This document shows positions 25,799 through 34,815 of a stretch of 64,000 nucleotides of DNA, piece by piece (the stretch's first letter is position 1; each line of letters opens with the position of its first letter). The DNA is from Sphingomonas bacterium. GTDB taxonomy: Bacteria > Pseudomonadota > Alphaproteobacteria > Sphingomonadales > Sphingomonadaceae. A program made the translations under genes and the position numbers. The stretch is taken from the NCBI RefSeq assembly GCF_028292925.1, contig NZ_JAQGLK010000053.1:1-64000 (forward strand). Reading direction: 5' to 3'. The notes beneath the pieces were generated by a model. The model saw only the letters and a list, made by a program, of their open reading frames with translations. It ran no database searches and was not told the DNA's origin.

Positions 25799-27459
25799 TG
25801 GCCAGCGAAGCGCCCGTCGCGCCCGTCGCGCATCCGCAGCTGGCGATCACCGGCGCCAAGCTGGGCGGCGGGCGCAGCTGGTACGTCCTCATCCTGCTCA
25901 CGCTGGTCGCCTCGGTCAGCCTGCTCGACCGCCAGATCATCACGATCCTGGCGGTCGACATCAAACGCGATCTCGGCCTCAACGACAGCGAGGTGGGGCT
26001 GATCTACGGCACCTTCTTCGCGATCTTCTATGCCCTGTTCTCGATTCCGCTCGGCCGGCTGGCGGACGGCTGGGTACGTACCCGGCAGGTCGCGCTGGCC
26101 CTCGGCGGGTGGTCGCTCGCCACGATCGGCTGCGCCTTTGCGGGCGGCTTCGCATCGATGTCGGCCTGGCGCGTCGGCGTTGCGATAGGCGAGGCGGGAG
26201 CCGGCCCGGCCGCCTATTCGCTCGTCGCGGATCTCTTCCCCAAGGCGAAGCGGGCCACCGCGTTCGCGATCTACGGATCGTCCTCGGCGATCGGTGTCGG
26301 CCTGTCGATCGCGATCGGGGGCATCGTCGTCGATGCCTGGAACCGCGCCTTCCCCGGCGGTGTCGGCTGGTTCGGGCTGGTCGGCTGGCAGGCGGCGTTC
26401 ATCGTGGCGGCTCTGCCCGGCTTCGTCCTGGGTGTGCTCATCCTTCTCGTCCGCGAACCGCTGCGCGGCATTTCGGACGGCATCATCCAGCCGCCCGAGG
26501 CGCATCCCTTCCGCAAGGCAGGGGGCGAGCTGATGGCGCTGGTGCCGCCTTTCTCCTTCCTCAATCTGCAGCGGATCGGCGCGGGGATCGGCGCGCGCCG
26601 GCGCAACCTCGGCTATCTGGCGCTGGCCGTCGCCTTCGTCGCCGGGATGACGGCCGCGGTCCACGCGATGATCCCGCCGGACAAGCTCAAGATCTACACC
26701 ACGGTCCTCGGCATCCGCGTTACCAGCCACCTCGTCCAGTGGGCGATCGTCGGGTTCGGCGGCTATGCCGCTTTCTCGTGGATACAGGCGCAGCGGGTCC
26801 GGGATCCGGTGGCGGCAAAGGTCATGTGGTCCAGCCCGACGTTCATCGCGATGATCGTCATCGCCTCGTTCAACCTGCTGCTCAATTACGGCTATTCGGC
26901 GTGGATGGCGCCCTATGCCGTCATCACCTTCCATGCGCCGATGGCCGAGGTCGGCATCAAGCTTGGCCTTGCCGCGGGCGTGGCGGGCGGGGCCGGCACG
27001 ATCGTGGGCGGCGTCGTCGGCGACTGGGCGCGCAAGCGTACGCCCACCGGGCGGATGTGGGTGCTGCTGTTCTGCACCTTCGTGCCGCTGCCGATGGCGT
27101 TCATCACCCTCAGCCAGACGACGCTCGATTCGTACCTGGCGTGGCTGCTCGCCTCCAGCTTCATTCTCACCGGCTGGTTTCCCTGCTGCACGGCGACGCT
27201 GCACGATCTGGTGTTGCCGCGGATGCGTGGCACCGCCACCGCGATCCTGTATCTGGGCATCACGATCATCGGCATGGGCACCGGGCCATACGTCGTCGGC
27301 ACCGTCAGCGACGTGACCGGCAGCCTCAGCCGCGCGATTCTGACCGGCTATTCCGCCTCCGTCGTCGTGTGGATCGCGATCTTCGTGGCGATGCGCCATC
27401 TGGCCCGCGACGAGGCGACCCTGCTCGACCGCGCACGCTCCGCCGGCGAGCCCGTCTGA
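25798..27459 (+). CDS. MFS transporter, probable uptake of aromatic compound
   Basis: A 553-residue major facilitator with about 12 helices. Residues 1-28 are a flexible cytosolic tail, then LLTLVASVSLLDRQIITILAVDI opens helix 1, and GRLADGWVRTRQVAL is the conserved loop between helices 2 and 3. The pattern LLDRQII and GEAGAGPAAYSLVADLFP puts it in the Spns/aromatic-acid group. It starts at the ATG overlapping the decarboxylase stop. A central loop of about 60 residues contains IRVTSHLVQ, longer than in most MFS proteins. Position inside the operon implies it carries that pathway's substrate. Confidence 0.85.
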   Translation: MASEAPVAPVAHPQLAITGAKLGGGRSWYVLILLTLVASVSLLDRQIITILAVDIKRDLGLNDSEVGLIYGTFFAIFYALFSIPLGRLADGWVRTRQVALALGGWSLATIGCAFAGGFASMSAWRVGVAIGEAGAGPAAYSLVADLFPKAKRATAFAIYGSSSAIGVGLSIAIGGIVVDAWNRAFPGGVGWFGLVGWQAAFIVAALPGFVLGVLILLVREPLRGISDGIIQPPEAHPFRKAGGELMALVPPFSFLNLQRIGAGIGARRRNLGYLALAVAFVAGMTAAVHAMIPPDKLKIYTTVLGIRVTSHLVQWAIVGFGGYAAFSWIQAQRVRDPVAAKVMWSSPTFIAMIVIASFNLLLNYGYSAWMAPYAVITFHAPMAEVGIKLGLAAGVAGGAGTIVGGVVGDWARKRTPTGRMWVLLFCTFVPLPMAFITLSQTTLDSYLAWLLASSFILTGWFPCCTATLHDLVLPRMRGTATAILYLGITIIGMGTGPYVVGTVSDVTGSLSRAILTGYSASVVVWIAIFVAMRHLARDEATLLDRARSAGEPV

Positions 27460-27476
27460 ATACCGGCGCCTTACCG

Positions 27477-27507
27477 AAGCACCCAAGCCCCCCCAAGCAC
27501 CCAAGCC
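27477..27507. repeat. Short direct repeat before the second aldehyde dehydrogenase
   Basis: The 13-base unit AAGCACCCAAGCC occurs at 27477-27489 and again at 27495-27507, an 18-base period, just before the ribosome site CAGGAGAG. It may be a slippage product or a leader element. Confidence 0.6.
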
Positions 27508-27522
27508 TCAGGAGAGAAACCC

Positions 27523-29022
27523 ATGGCCACCCTCGCCCCGCAGCCCGACTTTTCGGAAAAGGTCCGCGGTTTCCTCGATCGGGAGACCAAGCTGCTGATC
27601 GACGGCAAGTGGGTGGCATCGACCGGATCGAAGACGGTCGAGACGCACGATCCCTCCACCGGCAAGTCGATCGCGCATTTGATCGATGCGAGCGACGAGG
27701 ACGTCAACCGCGCCGTGGCCGCGGCCCGCCGCGCCTTCGATGACGGTCGCTGGTCGGGCCTGCCTGCCGCGCAGCGCGAGCGGATCATGCTCAAGTTCGC
27801 CGATCTGATCGAGGCGCATGCCGAGGAACTGGCCGAGCTGGAATCGATCGACAACGGCAAGCCGCGCTTCTTCGCCGCCCATGTCGATATCCCCGCGGCG
27901 ATCGCGCAGTTCCGCTACCAGGCGGGTTGGGCGACCAAGCTGCACGGCAACCACCACGCACCCTCCAGCGCACCCGAGGGCGCCTTCCACGCTTATGTCC
28001 GGCGCGAGCCGCTCGGCGTGGCGGCGCTGATCGTGCCGTGGAACTTCCCGCTGCTGATGGCGGCGCTGAAGCTCGCCCCCGCGCTCGCCGCCGGCTGCAC
28101 GATGATCCTGAAGCCGGCCGAGCAGACCAGCCTCAGCGCGCTGCGGCTGGGCGATCTGTTCCAGGAGGCGGGGATCCCCGACGGCGTGGTCAACATCCTG
28201 ACCGGCCTGGGCGAGACGGTGGGCGACGCGCTGGTGCGCCACCCCGATGTCGACAAGGTGGCGTTCACCGGCTCCACCAACGTCGGCAAGATCATCACCC
28301 GCACCGCCGCCGACACGTTGAAGCGGGTCACGCTGGAACTGGGCGGAAAATCCCCGGTCATCATGATGCCCGATGTCGACATGGAGCAGGCGACCGGGGG
28401 TGCGGCCAACGCGATCTTCTTCAATGCGGGCCAGGTCTGCGTCGCGGGATCGCGGCTCTATGCCCACAAGAGCATCTTCGACAAACTGGTCGAGGGGGTG
28501 GCGGATGCCGCGTCCAAGCTGAAGCTCGGGCCGTCCCTCCACGCCGAGTCCCAGATGGGGCCGCTCGTCTCGTCGGAACAGCGCGACCGCGTGCTGTCGT
28601 ACATCGAGAGCGCGCGCACCCAGGGCGCATCGATCGTGACAGGGGGCGAGGGGCATGGCGATGGCGGCTACTTCGTCCAGCCGACGGTGATCGCCAATGT
28701 CGACCGCGACATGAAGGTGATGCGGGAGGAGATATTCGGCCCCGTCGTCTGCGCGACCCGCTTCGACGATCTCGACGAGGTGGCGCGCCATGCCAACGAT
28801 ACCGAATTCGGGCTCGCGGCATCGGTGTGGACCAAGGATGTCAGCACCATGCACAAGCTGGCGGCGAAGATCAAAGCGGGCACGATCTGGGGCAACTGCC
28901 ACTCGATGATCGATGCATCGCTCCCGTTCGGTGGGTACAAGCAGTCGGGCGCCGGCCGCGAGCAGGGTCTGGAAGGCGTGCTCAACTATACCGAGACCAA
29001 GACGGTGATCATCGCGCTCTGA
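27523..29022 (+). CDS. Aldehyde dehydrogenase (class 1/2 type)
   Basis: A 499-residue ALDH with Asn174 in VPWNFP, Glu272 in LELGGKSP and Cys306 in NAGQVCVAGSRLY, plus the NAD loop FTGSTNVG. Length and the C-terminal GGYKQSGAGREQG match the tetrameric class 1/2 enzymes related to phenylacetaldehyde and coniferyl aldehyde dehydrogenases. It starts 64 bases after the transporter with a CAGGAGAG site upstream, so it is probably part of the same operon. It may oxidise one of the two aldehydes made by the dioxygenase; this is inference from context. Confidence 0.92.
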   Translation: MATLAPQPDFSEKVRGFLDRETKLLIDGKWVASTGSKTVETHDPSTGKSIAHLIDASDEDVNRAVAAARRAFDDGRWSGLPAAQRERIMLKFADLIEAHAEELAELESIDNGKPRFFAAHVDIPAAIAQFRYQAGWATKLHGNHHAPSSAPEGAFHAYVRREPLGVAALIVPWNFPLLMAALKLAPALAAGCTMILKPAEQTSLSALRLGDLFQEAGIPDGVVNILTGLGETVGDALVRHPDVDKVAFTGSTNVGKIITRTAADTLKRVTLELGGKSPVIMMPDVDMEQATGGAANAIFFNAGQVCVAGSRLYAHKSIFDKLVEGVADAASKLKLGPSLHAESQMGPLVSSEQRDRVLSYIESARTQGASIVTGGEGHGDGGYFVQPTVIANVDRDMKVMREEIFGPVVCATRFDDLDEVARHANDTEFGLAASVWTKDVSTMHKLAAKIKAGTIWGNCHSMIDASLPFGGYKQSGAGREQGLEGVLNYTETKTVIIAL

Positions 29023-29030
29023 TCCGCGCC

Positions 29031-29064
29031 GCGCCCCCTTCGCCTTTCCGGCCGGAGGGGGCGC
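29031..29064 (+). terminator. Hairpin after the second aldehyde dehydrogenase gene
   Basis: GCGCCCCCT at 29031-29039 is perfectly complementary to AGGGGGCGC at 29056-29064, and the loop contains CCGGCCGG. There is no T run, so this may be a weak terminator or an mRNA-stabilising hairpin. Confidence 0.4.
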
Positions 29065-29076
29065 ATCGCGGCTGGC

Positions 29077-29101
29077 GATCATTGAAACAATCGTTATGAT
29101 C
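29077..29101. promoter_or_regulatory. Inverted repeat before the third aldehyde dehydrogenase gene
   Basis: GATCAT (29077-29082) is mirrored by ATGATC (29096-29101) around an AT-rich core that itself contains ATTG-AAA-CAAT. It lies 26 bases before the GTG start in an otherwise GC-rich gap, so it is a candidate operator or promoter core. Confidence 0.4.
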
Positions 29102-29127
29102 GGGGGAAATAGACGAGAGGACCTGGC

Positions 29128-30615
29128 GTGACCGACATCCTGCTGCCCGAGGGCGTGACCCTGGCCCACCCCGACAGGCTGTTCATCGGCGGCGAATGGG
29201 TGTTGCCGCAGGGCGGCGGCCGCATCGAGATCGTCTCCCCGAACACCGAACAGGTCGTCGCCTTCGTGGCGGAGGCGGGTGAGGCAGACATGGACGGGGC
29301 CGTCGCCGCCGCCCGCGCCGCCTTCGATCGCGGGCCGTGGCCGACGATGCCGCCGGCCGAGCGCGCCGCGCGGATGCAGGCGATGCTCGATTGGCTGAAG
29401 GCCCGACATGGCCAGATGGCGCTCTGCCAGACCGCGCAGATGGGGGCGCTGGCGACGATGGCGCCGTTCCTGGTGGCGGGCGGCAGCGAGACGCTGGAGC
29501 GCAATATCGGCTATGCCGCCAAGTTCGACTGGGTGAAGCGGCGCGAGACGAACGTGCCGGGCAAAACAGCGTTCATCGCCCACGAGGCGGTCGGCGTGGT
29601 CGCCTGCATCGCGCCCTGGAACGTTCCCTATTCGACGATGATGGGCAAGGTCGCGCCCGCGCTGATCGCCGGCTGCACGATCATCATGAAGCCTTCGCCC
29701 GAAACCCCGCTGGAGGCCTATTTCATTGCCGAGGCTGCCGAGGCGGCCGGGATTCCCGCCGGCGTCGTCAACCTCGTCCCTTCGCACCGCGATGCTGCCG
29801 ACTATCTCGTCCGCCGCTCCGGCGTGGACAAGATCAGCTTCACCGGATCGACCGTGGCCGGCCGCCGCATCGCCAGCGTCGCGGGGGAGCGGATCGCCCG
29901 CGTCACCCTCGAACTGGGCGGGAAATCGGCGGCGATCGTGCGAGACGACATGCCGACCGAGCTTGCCGCCAAGATCCTCGGCCGCACGATCACGATGCTC
30001 TCCGGCCAGATCTGCGCGACGCTGAGCCGCGCCATCGTTCCCGCCGCCCGCCACGACGAGATCGCCGACGCGATCGCAGCCGAGATGAAGCTGGTGAAGA
30101 TCGGCTATTCGGACGATCCGGCAACCGAAATGGGTCCGGTCGCGATGAAGCGGCAGCTCGACCGGGTCGAGGACTATATCGCCAAGGGCAAGGCCGACGG
30201 CGCCGACCTGCTTACCGGCGGCACCCGGCCGAGCCACCTCAACCGCGGCTACTTCATCGAGCCGACCCTGTTTGCCAATGTCGACAACAAGTCGGCGATT
30301 GCGCAGGAGGAGATATTCGGGCCGGTGCTGGCGCTCATCAAGGCGGACGATGAGGATCATGCGATCGCGCTGGCCAACGACACGATCTACGGCCTGAACA
30401 ATTCGGTGCTGACGCAGGATGCCGACGCCGCCTACCGGATCGCCCGGCGGCTACGATCCGGCGGGTTCAACCAGAATGGGCTCGGCGCGGATTTTTCCCT
30501 GCCGTTCGGCGGGTTCAAGCAGTCCGGCATCGGCCGCGAGGGCGGGCCGGAGGGGCTGCACGCCTATCTTGAATCCAAGACGATGCTGCTCGACGCTGCG
30601 CCCGCCGGGCTCTGA
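29128..30615 (+). CDS. Aldehyde dehydrogenase
   Basis: A 495-residue ALDH with Asn165 in APWNVP, Glu262 in LELGGKSAAI and Cys296 in SGQICATLSRA. Replacement of the common GQVCxA by GQICAT and NVP in place of NFP set it in a different branch from the two ALDH genes upstream. It has its own gap of 105 bases with an inverted repeat, so it may be separately controlled. GTG is the start, with AGAGG seven bases upstream. Substrate unknown; the cluster setting suggests another aromatic or side-chain aldehyde. Confidence 0.9.
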   Translation: MTDILLPEGVTLAHPDRLFIGGEWVLPQGGGRIEIVSPNTEQVVAFVAEAGEADMDGAVAAARAAFDRGPWPTMPPAERAARMQAMLDWLKARHGQMALCQTAQMGALATMAPFLVAGGSETLERNIGYAAKFDWVKRRETNVPGKTAFIAHEAVGVVACIAPWNVPYSTMMGKVAPALIAGCTIIMKPSPETPLEAYFIAEAAEAAGIPAGVVNLVPSHRDAADYLVRRSGVDKISFTGSTVAGRRIASVAGERIARVTLELGGKSAAIVRDDMPTELAAKILGRTITMLSGQICATLSRAIVPAARHDEIADAIAAEMKLVKIGYSDDPATEMGPVAMKRQLDRVEDYIAKGKADGADLLTGGTRPSHLNRGYFIEPTLFANVDNKSAIAQEEIFGPVLALIKADDEDHAIALANDTIYGLNNSVLTQDADAAYRIARRLRSGGFNQNGLGADFSLPFGGFKQSGIGREGGPEGLHAYLESKTMLLDAAPAGL

Positions 30616-30661
30616 GCTTCTGGCCGCTCGGCGCCTCGTGGAGCCGGGCGGTCGTCCCATG

Positions 30662-30694
30662 CAAAAACGCCGCCCCGTTGGTACGGAGCGGCGT
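30662..30694 (-). terminator. Rho-independent terminator of csbD
   Basis: On the minus strand the stem ACGCCGC/GCGGCGT (30667-30673 with 30688-30694) with inner CCGT/ACGG pairs is followed by five T (30663-30667). It lies 33 bases past the csbD stop. Confidence 0.8.
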
Positions 30695-30726
30695 AGCATG
30701 CGACCCGTTATCGGGGTTGGTAAGCG

Positions 30727-30909
30727 TTAGATGTTGTCGCCAAGCGCGCCCTTCACGGAGCCTTTGACTTTCTGCAGATCGCCCTTGGCTTCCTGCGCAT
30801 CGCCCTCGGCCTGGATGTCGGGACGATCCACCGCGTCGCCGACAACCTGCTTCACCTTGCCGGCGGCTTCGTTGGCGTAGCCCGCGGCCTTGTCGGTCAG
30901 TTCACCCAT
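30727..30909 (-). CDS. CsbD family stress protein
   Basis: A 60-residue hydrophilic protein beginning MGELTDKAAGYANEAAGKVKQ, with the repeating GxVKG/AKGDLQKVKG pattern that marks CsbD. Family members are abundant, unstructured or helical proteins made in general stress and stationary phase; their biochemical role is not settled. It stands alone, with its own terminator 33 bases downstream and a 100-base gap upstream. Stress-sigma control is usual for the family, but no clear promoter box was recognised here. Confidence 0.9.
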   Translation of the reverse strand: MGELTDKAAGYANEAAGKVKQVVGDAVDRPDIQAEGDAQEAKGDLQKVKGSVKGALGDNI

Positions 30910-31009
30910 GGTGGTACTCCTACGCTGGTGCGCCGGACGGGGATCGTCGTGGCTGCATCTGTCGGGGAGTTAAACGGAAACCGGACCGATAGGGTTCCAT
31001 TTTGTTGAT

Positions 31010-32014
31010 TCAGATCAATCCGGCCAGCGGGCTCGAGGGATCGGCGTAGCGGCGCTTGGCCATCCGACCGGCCCGGTAGGCCAGCCGTCCGGCCTCCACG
31101 GCGGCGCGCATGGCATGCGCCATCAGGATCGGATCCTTCGCCTCGGCGATCGCCGTGTTCATCAGCACGCCGTCACAGCCAAGCTCCATCGCCGCCGCCG
31201 CATCGGAAGCCGTGCCGACGCCGGCATCGACCAGTACGGGCACGCCCGCGCCCTCGACGATCAGCCGGATGGTCACTTCGTTCTGGATGCCCAGGCCGGA
31301 GCCGATCGGCGCACCCAACGGCATGATCGCCACCGCGCCGGCATTTTCCAGCCGCTTCGCCCCGATCGGATCGTCGGCGCAATAGACCATCGGTTCGAAC
31401 CCCTCCTTCGCCAGGATTTCCGTGGCACGGAGCGTCTCGATCATATCGGGGTACAGCGTCTTGGCCTCGCCCAGCACCTCCAGCTTGACGAGGCTCCACC
31501 CGCCCGCCTCGCGCGCCAGCCGGAGCGTACGGATCGCCTCGTCGGCCGTGAAGCAGCCGGCGGTGTTCGGCAGATACGTGATCCGCTTGGGATCGATATA
31601 GTCGGTCAGCATCGGCGCATTGCGATCGGCGATGTTGACCCGGCGGACCGCCACGGTGACGATCTCTGCGCCCGATGCCTCCACCGCTGCCGCATTCTCG
31701 GCAAAGCTTTTATACTTGCCGGTGCCCACGATCAGCCGTGACCGGAAGCGCCGGCCGGCCACCGTCCACCCATCGTCCGCCAGCGTCGTGGCATGATCCC
31801 CGCCGCCAACGAAATGGACGATCTCGAGCTCGTCGCCATCTTCGATCAGCACATCCGCCAGCGTCGATCGCGGCACCACCTCCAGGTTGCGCTCCACCGC
31901 CACCTTGGTCGGCTCCAGGCCGAGCTCGCTTGCCAGGTCGGCAATGGTGATCCCACCCATCACGCGCCGATGTTCGCCATTGACGCGGATGCTGATCGTG
32001 CCGTCGGTAGTCAT
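31010..32014 (-). CDS. thiG: Fused sulfur carrier ThiS and thiazole synthase ThiG
   Basis: Makes the thiazole phosphate half of thiamine. Residues about 7-72 are a ThiS ubiquitin-like fold ending IVHFVGGG, and from about 85 the protein is Thi[11 protein letters not shown], Lys177 in VKLEV forming the imine with 1-deoxyxylulose 5-phosphate, and APIGSGLGI near the phosphate site. In free ThiS the Gly-Gly is the C-terminus and becomes a thiocarboxylate; here it is internal, at 70-72, and followed by a 12-15 residue linker. Length, 334, equals the sum of the two. No TPP riboswitch fits the 62-base gap to aroQ. Confidence 0.93.
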   Translation of the reverse strand: MTTDGTISIRVNGEHRRVMGGITIADLASELGLEPTKVAVERNLEVVPRSTLADVLIEDGDELEIVHFVGGGDHATTLADDGWTVAGRRFRSRLIVGTGKYKSFAENAAAVEASGAEIVTVAVRRVNIADRNAPMLTDYIDPKRITYLPNTAGCFTADEAIRTLRLAREAGGWSLVKLEVLGEAKTLYPDMIETLRATEILAKEGFEPMVYCADDPIGAKRLENAGAVAIMPLGAPIGSGLGIQNEVTIRLIVEGAGVPVLVDAGVGTASDAAAAMELGCDGVLMNTAIAEAKDPILMAHAMRAAVEAGRLAYRAGRMAKRRYADPSSPLAGLI

Positions 32015-32076
32015 GCCGTGCTATTCTCCGTAGGAGATCGCCAATATAGATACGGTCAACCGAACGGAACCCGCTT

Positions 32077-32517
32077 GTGAGCGATCAGCAGACCATCTTC
32101 GTCCTCAACGGCCCCAACCTCAACCTGCTCGGCACCCGCGAGCCCGATGTTTACGGCCGCGACACGCTGGACGACATAGCCGGGCGGCTGGAGGATCAGG
32201 CGTTGCCGCTGGGCCTGTCCATCGACATGCGCCAGTCCAACCATGAGGGCCACCTGATCGATTGGCTGCACGAGGCGAATGCCGCCGGCGCGAAGGCGGT
32301 GATCCTCAATCCGGGGGCCTATACCCACACCTCGATCGCGCTCCACGATGCGATCAAGGCGATAAAGGTGCCGGTAATCGAGGTCCATCTGTCGAACCCG
32401 CACGCGCGTGAGGCGTTTCGACACAAGAGCTTGGTCGGGCAGGCGGCCAAGGGAACGATCGCCGGATTCGGCGCGATGTCCTACGCGCTCGCGCTGGACG
32501 CCGCTGCCAAGCTCTGA
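32077..32517 (+). CDS. aroQ: Type II 3-dehydroquinate dehydratase
   Basis: Third step of the shikimate pathway: removes water from 3-dehydroquinate. The 146-residue protein is the normal dodecamer-forming size. Motifs: [16 protein letters not shown] with the catalytic Tyr26, [21 protein letters not shown] with Asn78, and [17 protein letters not shown] with His103. Start is GTG. It is 36 bases before accB, the usual aroQ-accB-accC order of alpha- and gammaproteobacteria, so all three are probably co-transcribed. Confidence 0.96.
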   Translation: MSDQQTIFVLNGPNLNLLGTREPDVYGRDTLDDIAGRLEDQALPLGLSIDMRQSNHEGHLIDWLHEANAAGAKAVILNPGAYTHTSIALHDAIKAIKVPVIEVHLSNPHAREAFRHKSLVGQAAKGTIAGFGAMSYALALDAAAKL

Positions 32518-32553
32518 CACTAGCGCGCACATAAGGGATAAAGGGACAAAGAT

Positions 32554-33057
32554 ATGCCCGACCAGACCAATGGCGGCATGCAGGTCGATCCGGCGCTCGT
32601 CCGCACGCTTGCGGAACTGCTCGATTCGACGCAGCTGACCGAAATCGAAGTACAGGACGGCGCCCGCCGGATCCGCGTGGTGCGCAACATCGCCGCCCCG
32701 GTGCAGGCCGCGCCGCAAATCGCCGCCGCCGCTCCGCCGGTAGCCGCCGCCCCGGCCTCTGCGCCGGTGGCGACGCCGCCGGTCGCCGCGCCCGATCCGG
32801 ATGCCGCGCCGACCGCCGAACATCCCGGCACGATCCGCTCGCCGATGGTCGGCACCGCCTATCTCTCGCCCGATCCGGCGGCCAAGCCGTTCGCCTCGCC
32901 CGGTGACAAGGTGGCGGCCGGCGATACGCTGCTGATCGTGGAGGCGATGAAGGTCATGAACCCCATCGTTTCGCCCCGCGCCGGCACCGTGCGCGCCGTG
33001 TTCGTCGAAAGCGGCCAGCCCGTGGAGTTCGATCAGCCGCTCGTGATCGTCGAGTAA
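32554..33057 (+). CDS. accB: Biotin carboxyl carrier protein of acetyl-CoA carboxylase
   Basis: Carries the activated CO2 for malonyl-CoA formation. The 167-residue protein has a short N-terminal domain, a flexible Ala/Pro linker (about 48-88), and the biotinyl domain with EAMKVMN, where Lys133 is biotinylated. The thumb-like insertion typical of AccB is present around [18 protein letters not shown]. It lies two bases before accC. Confidence 0.96.
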   Translation: MPDQTNGGMQVDPALVRTLAELLDSTQLTEIEVQDGARRIRVVRNIAAPVQAAPQIAAAAPPVAAAPASAPVATPPVAAPDPDAAPTAEHPGTIRSPMVGTAYLSPDPAAKPFASPGDKVAAGDTLLIVEAMKVMNPIVSPRAGTVRAVFVESGQPVEFDQPLVIVE

Positions 33058-33059
33058 TC

Positions 33060-34409
33060 ATGGCCATTCAGAAAGTATTGATCGCCAATCGTGGCGAGAT
33101 CGCGCTGCGCATTCACCGCGCCTGCCACGAAATGGGGATCAAGACGGTCGCGGTGCACTCCACCGCCGATGCCGATGCCATGCACGTGCGGCTGGCGGAT
33201 CAGGCGGTGTGCATCGGCCCGCCGCCCGCGGGCGAGAGCTATCTCAATATCCCGAACATCATCTCGGCTGCCGAGATCAGCGGCGCTGACGCGATCCATC
33301 CGGGTTACGGCTTCCTGAGCGAGAATGCGCGCTTTGCCGAAATCGTCGAGCTGCACAACATCATCTGGATCGGGCCGAAGCCCGAACATATCCGGACGAT
33401 GGGCGACAAGATCGAAGCCAAGCTGACAGCCGCCAAGCTCGGTCTGCCGCTGGTGCCCGGTTCCGACGGGCCGTTGAACGACATCGCCGAGGCCAAGCGC
33501 ATCGCCACCGTGATCGGCTATCCGGTGATCATCAAGGCGGCGTCCGGCGGCGGCGGCCGCGGCATGAAGGTGGTCACATCCGAGGACCAGCTCGAATCGC
33601 TGATGAGCCAGGCCGGATCCGAGGCGAAGGCGGCGTTCGGCGACGCGACCGTCTACATGGAAAAGTATCTCGGCGACCCCCGGCACATCGAGTTCCAGGT
33701 GTTCGGCGATGGCAACGGCAATGCCATCCACCTGGGTGAGCGCGATTGCTCGCTCCAGCGGCGCCACCAGAAGGTGCTGGAGGAGGCCCCCTCCCCGGTC
33801 ATCACCGCCGACCAGCGCGCGCACATGGGCGGCATCGTCGCCCGCGCGATGGCCGACATGGGCTATCGCGGCGCGGGGACGATCGAGTTCCTGTACGAGA
33901 ACGAGGAATTCTACTTCATCGAGATGAACACCCGCCTGCAGGTCGAGCATCCGGTGACGGAGATGATCACCGGCGTCGATCTGGTGCGCGAACAGATCCG
34001 CATCGCGGAGGGGCGCCCGCTGTCCGTCACGCAGGAAGATCTGCAGTTTCGCGGCCACGCCATCGAATGCCGCATCAATGCCGAGGATCCACGCACCTTC
34101 GCGCCGTCGCCGGGGCTGGTGAAGGGCTTCCATGCGCCGGGCGGCATGCACGTCCGGGTCGATAGCGGCCTCTACGCCGGCTACCGCATCCCGCCTTATT
34201 ACGACAGCATGATCGCCAAGCTGATCGTATACGGCACGACGCGCGAGGGCTGCCTGCGCCGCCTGCGCCGCGCGCTGGAGGAGTTCGTGATCGAAGGGGT
34301 CAAGACGACGATCCCGCTGCACCAGGCCTTGCTCGACGATCCCGAATTCCAGCGCGGCGAATATACGATCAAATGGCTTGAGGAGTGGCTGGCGGAGCAG
34401 GGGGCGTGA
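33060..34409 (+). CDS. accC: Biotin carboxylase subunit of acetyl-CoA carboxylase
   Basis: ATP-dependent carboxylation of the biotin on AccB. The 449-residue protein matches the family: [11 protein letters not shown] at the start, the glycine-rich lid [35 protein letters not shown] with catalytic-site residues, and [14 protein letters not shown] holding the metal-binding Glu. Two bases separate it from accB, and its TGA overlaps the GTG of the arsC-like gene. Confidence 0.97.
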   Translation: MAIQKVLIANRGEIALRIHRACHEMGIKTVAVHSTADADAMHVRLADQAVCIGPPPAGESYLNIPNIISAAEISGADAIHPGYGFLSENARFAEIVELHNIIWIGPKPEHIRTMGDKIEAKLTAAKLGLPLVPGSDGPLNDIAEAKRIATVIGYPVIIKAASGGGGRGMKVVTSEDQLESLMSQAGSEAKAAFGDATVYMEKYLGDPRHIEFQVFGDGNGNAIHLGERDCSLQRRHQKVLEEAPSPVITADQRAHMGGIVARAMADMGYRGAGTIEFLYENEEFYFIEMNTRLQVEHPVTEMITGVDLVREQIRIAEGRPLSVTQEDLQFRGHAIECRINAEDPRTFAPSPGLVKGFHAPGGMHVRVDSGLYAGYRIPPYYDSMIAKLIVYGTTREGCLRRLRRALEEFVIEGVKTTIPLHQALLDDPEFQRGEYTIKWLEEWLAEQGA

Positions 34410-34744
34410 GGGCGACGATCTGGCACAACCCGCGCTGTTCCAAGTCGCGCGAGACACTGGCCATCCTCAATGCCGAGCCCGGTGTTGAAGTCGACGTGAT
34501 CGAATACCTCAAGACTCCGCCGAGCCTGGCCGATCTGTCGCGCCTGATCGGGCTGGCGGGATTGCGCCCCGGCGAGGCGCTGCGCCGCAGCGAGCCCGGC
34601 GCCGCCGATCTTGCCGATGCCGGGCAGGACGACATGCTGGCGGCGATGGCGCGCGATCCGATCCTGATCGAACGGCCGCTCGTCGAAACCGCCAAGGGGG
34701 TGCGCCTGTGCCGCCCGCCGGAGAAGGTGCGCGAGATCCTCTAG
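34406..34744 (+). CDS. ArsC family arsenate reductase-like protein
   Basis: A 112-residue thioredoxin-fold protein related to glutaredoxin-dependent arsenate reductase. The catalytic Cys11 sits in [11 protein letters not shown], and the C-terminal [18 protein letters not shown] contains the Arg-rich substrate region with one of the family's three arginines. GTG is the start and overlaps the accC stop. No ars operon genes are near, so it may be a Spx/ArsC-like protein of other function rather than true arsenic resistance. Members are often found as single genes in housekeeping operons. Confidence 0.85.
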   Translation: MRATIWHNPRCSKSRETLAILNAEPGVEVDVIEYLKTPPSLADLSRLIGLAGLRPGEALRRSEPGAADLADAGQDDMLAAMARDPILIERPLVETAKGVRLCRPPEKVREIL

Positions 34745-34815
34745 GCTGGGCCGTTCCGGCCGCGGCCGGACGCGCGCGGCTTTGAAAAGCAGCCGCGCTG
34801 CGCTACCTCGCCAAC

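Noticed and set aside
25684-27504. 606-codon open frame on the minus strand
   Set aside because: Antisense to the MFS transporter; reads as Asp/Arg/Gly-rich low complexity.
27508-30360. 950-codon open frame on the minus strand
   Set aside because: It is antisense to two clear aldehyde dehydrogenases with all catalytic residues. Its translation is His/Arg/Asp/Gly-rich with no family motif, as expected for the complementary strand of GC-rich genes.
32015-32076. TPP riboswitch before the ThiS-ThiG gene
   Set aside because: The gap to aroQ is only 62 bases and has none of the conserved TPP aptamer segments; the aptamer needs about 100 bases.
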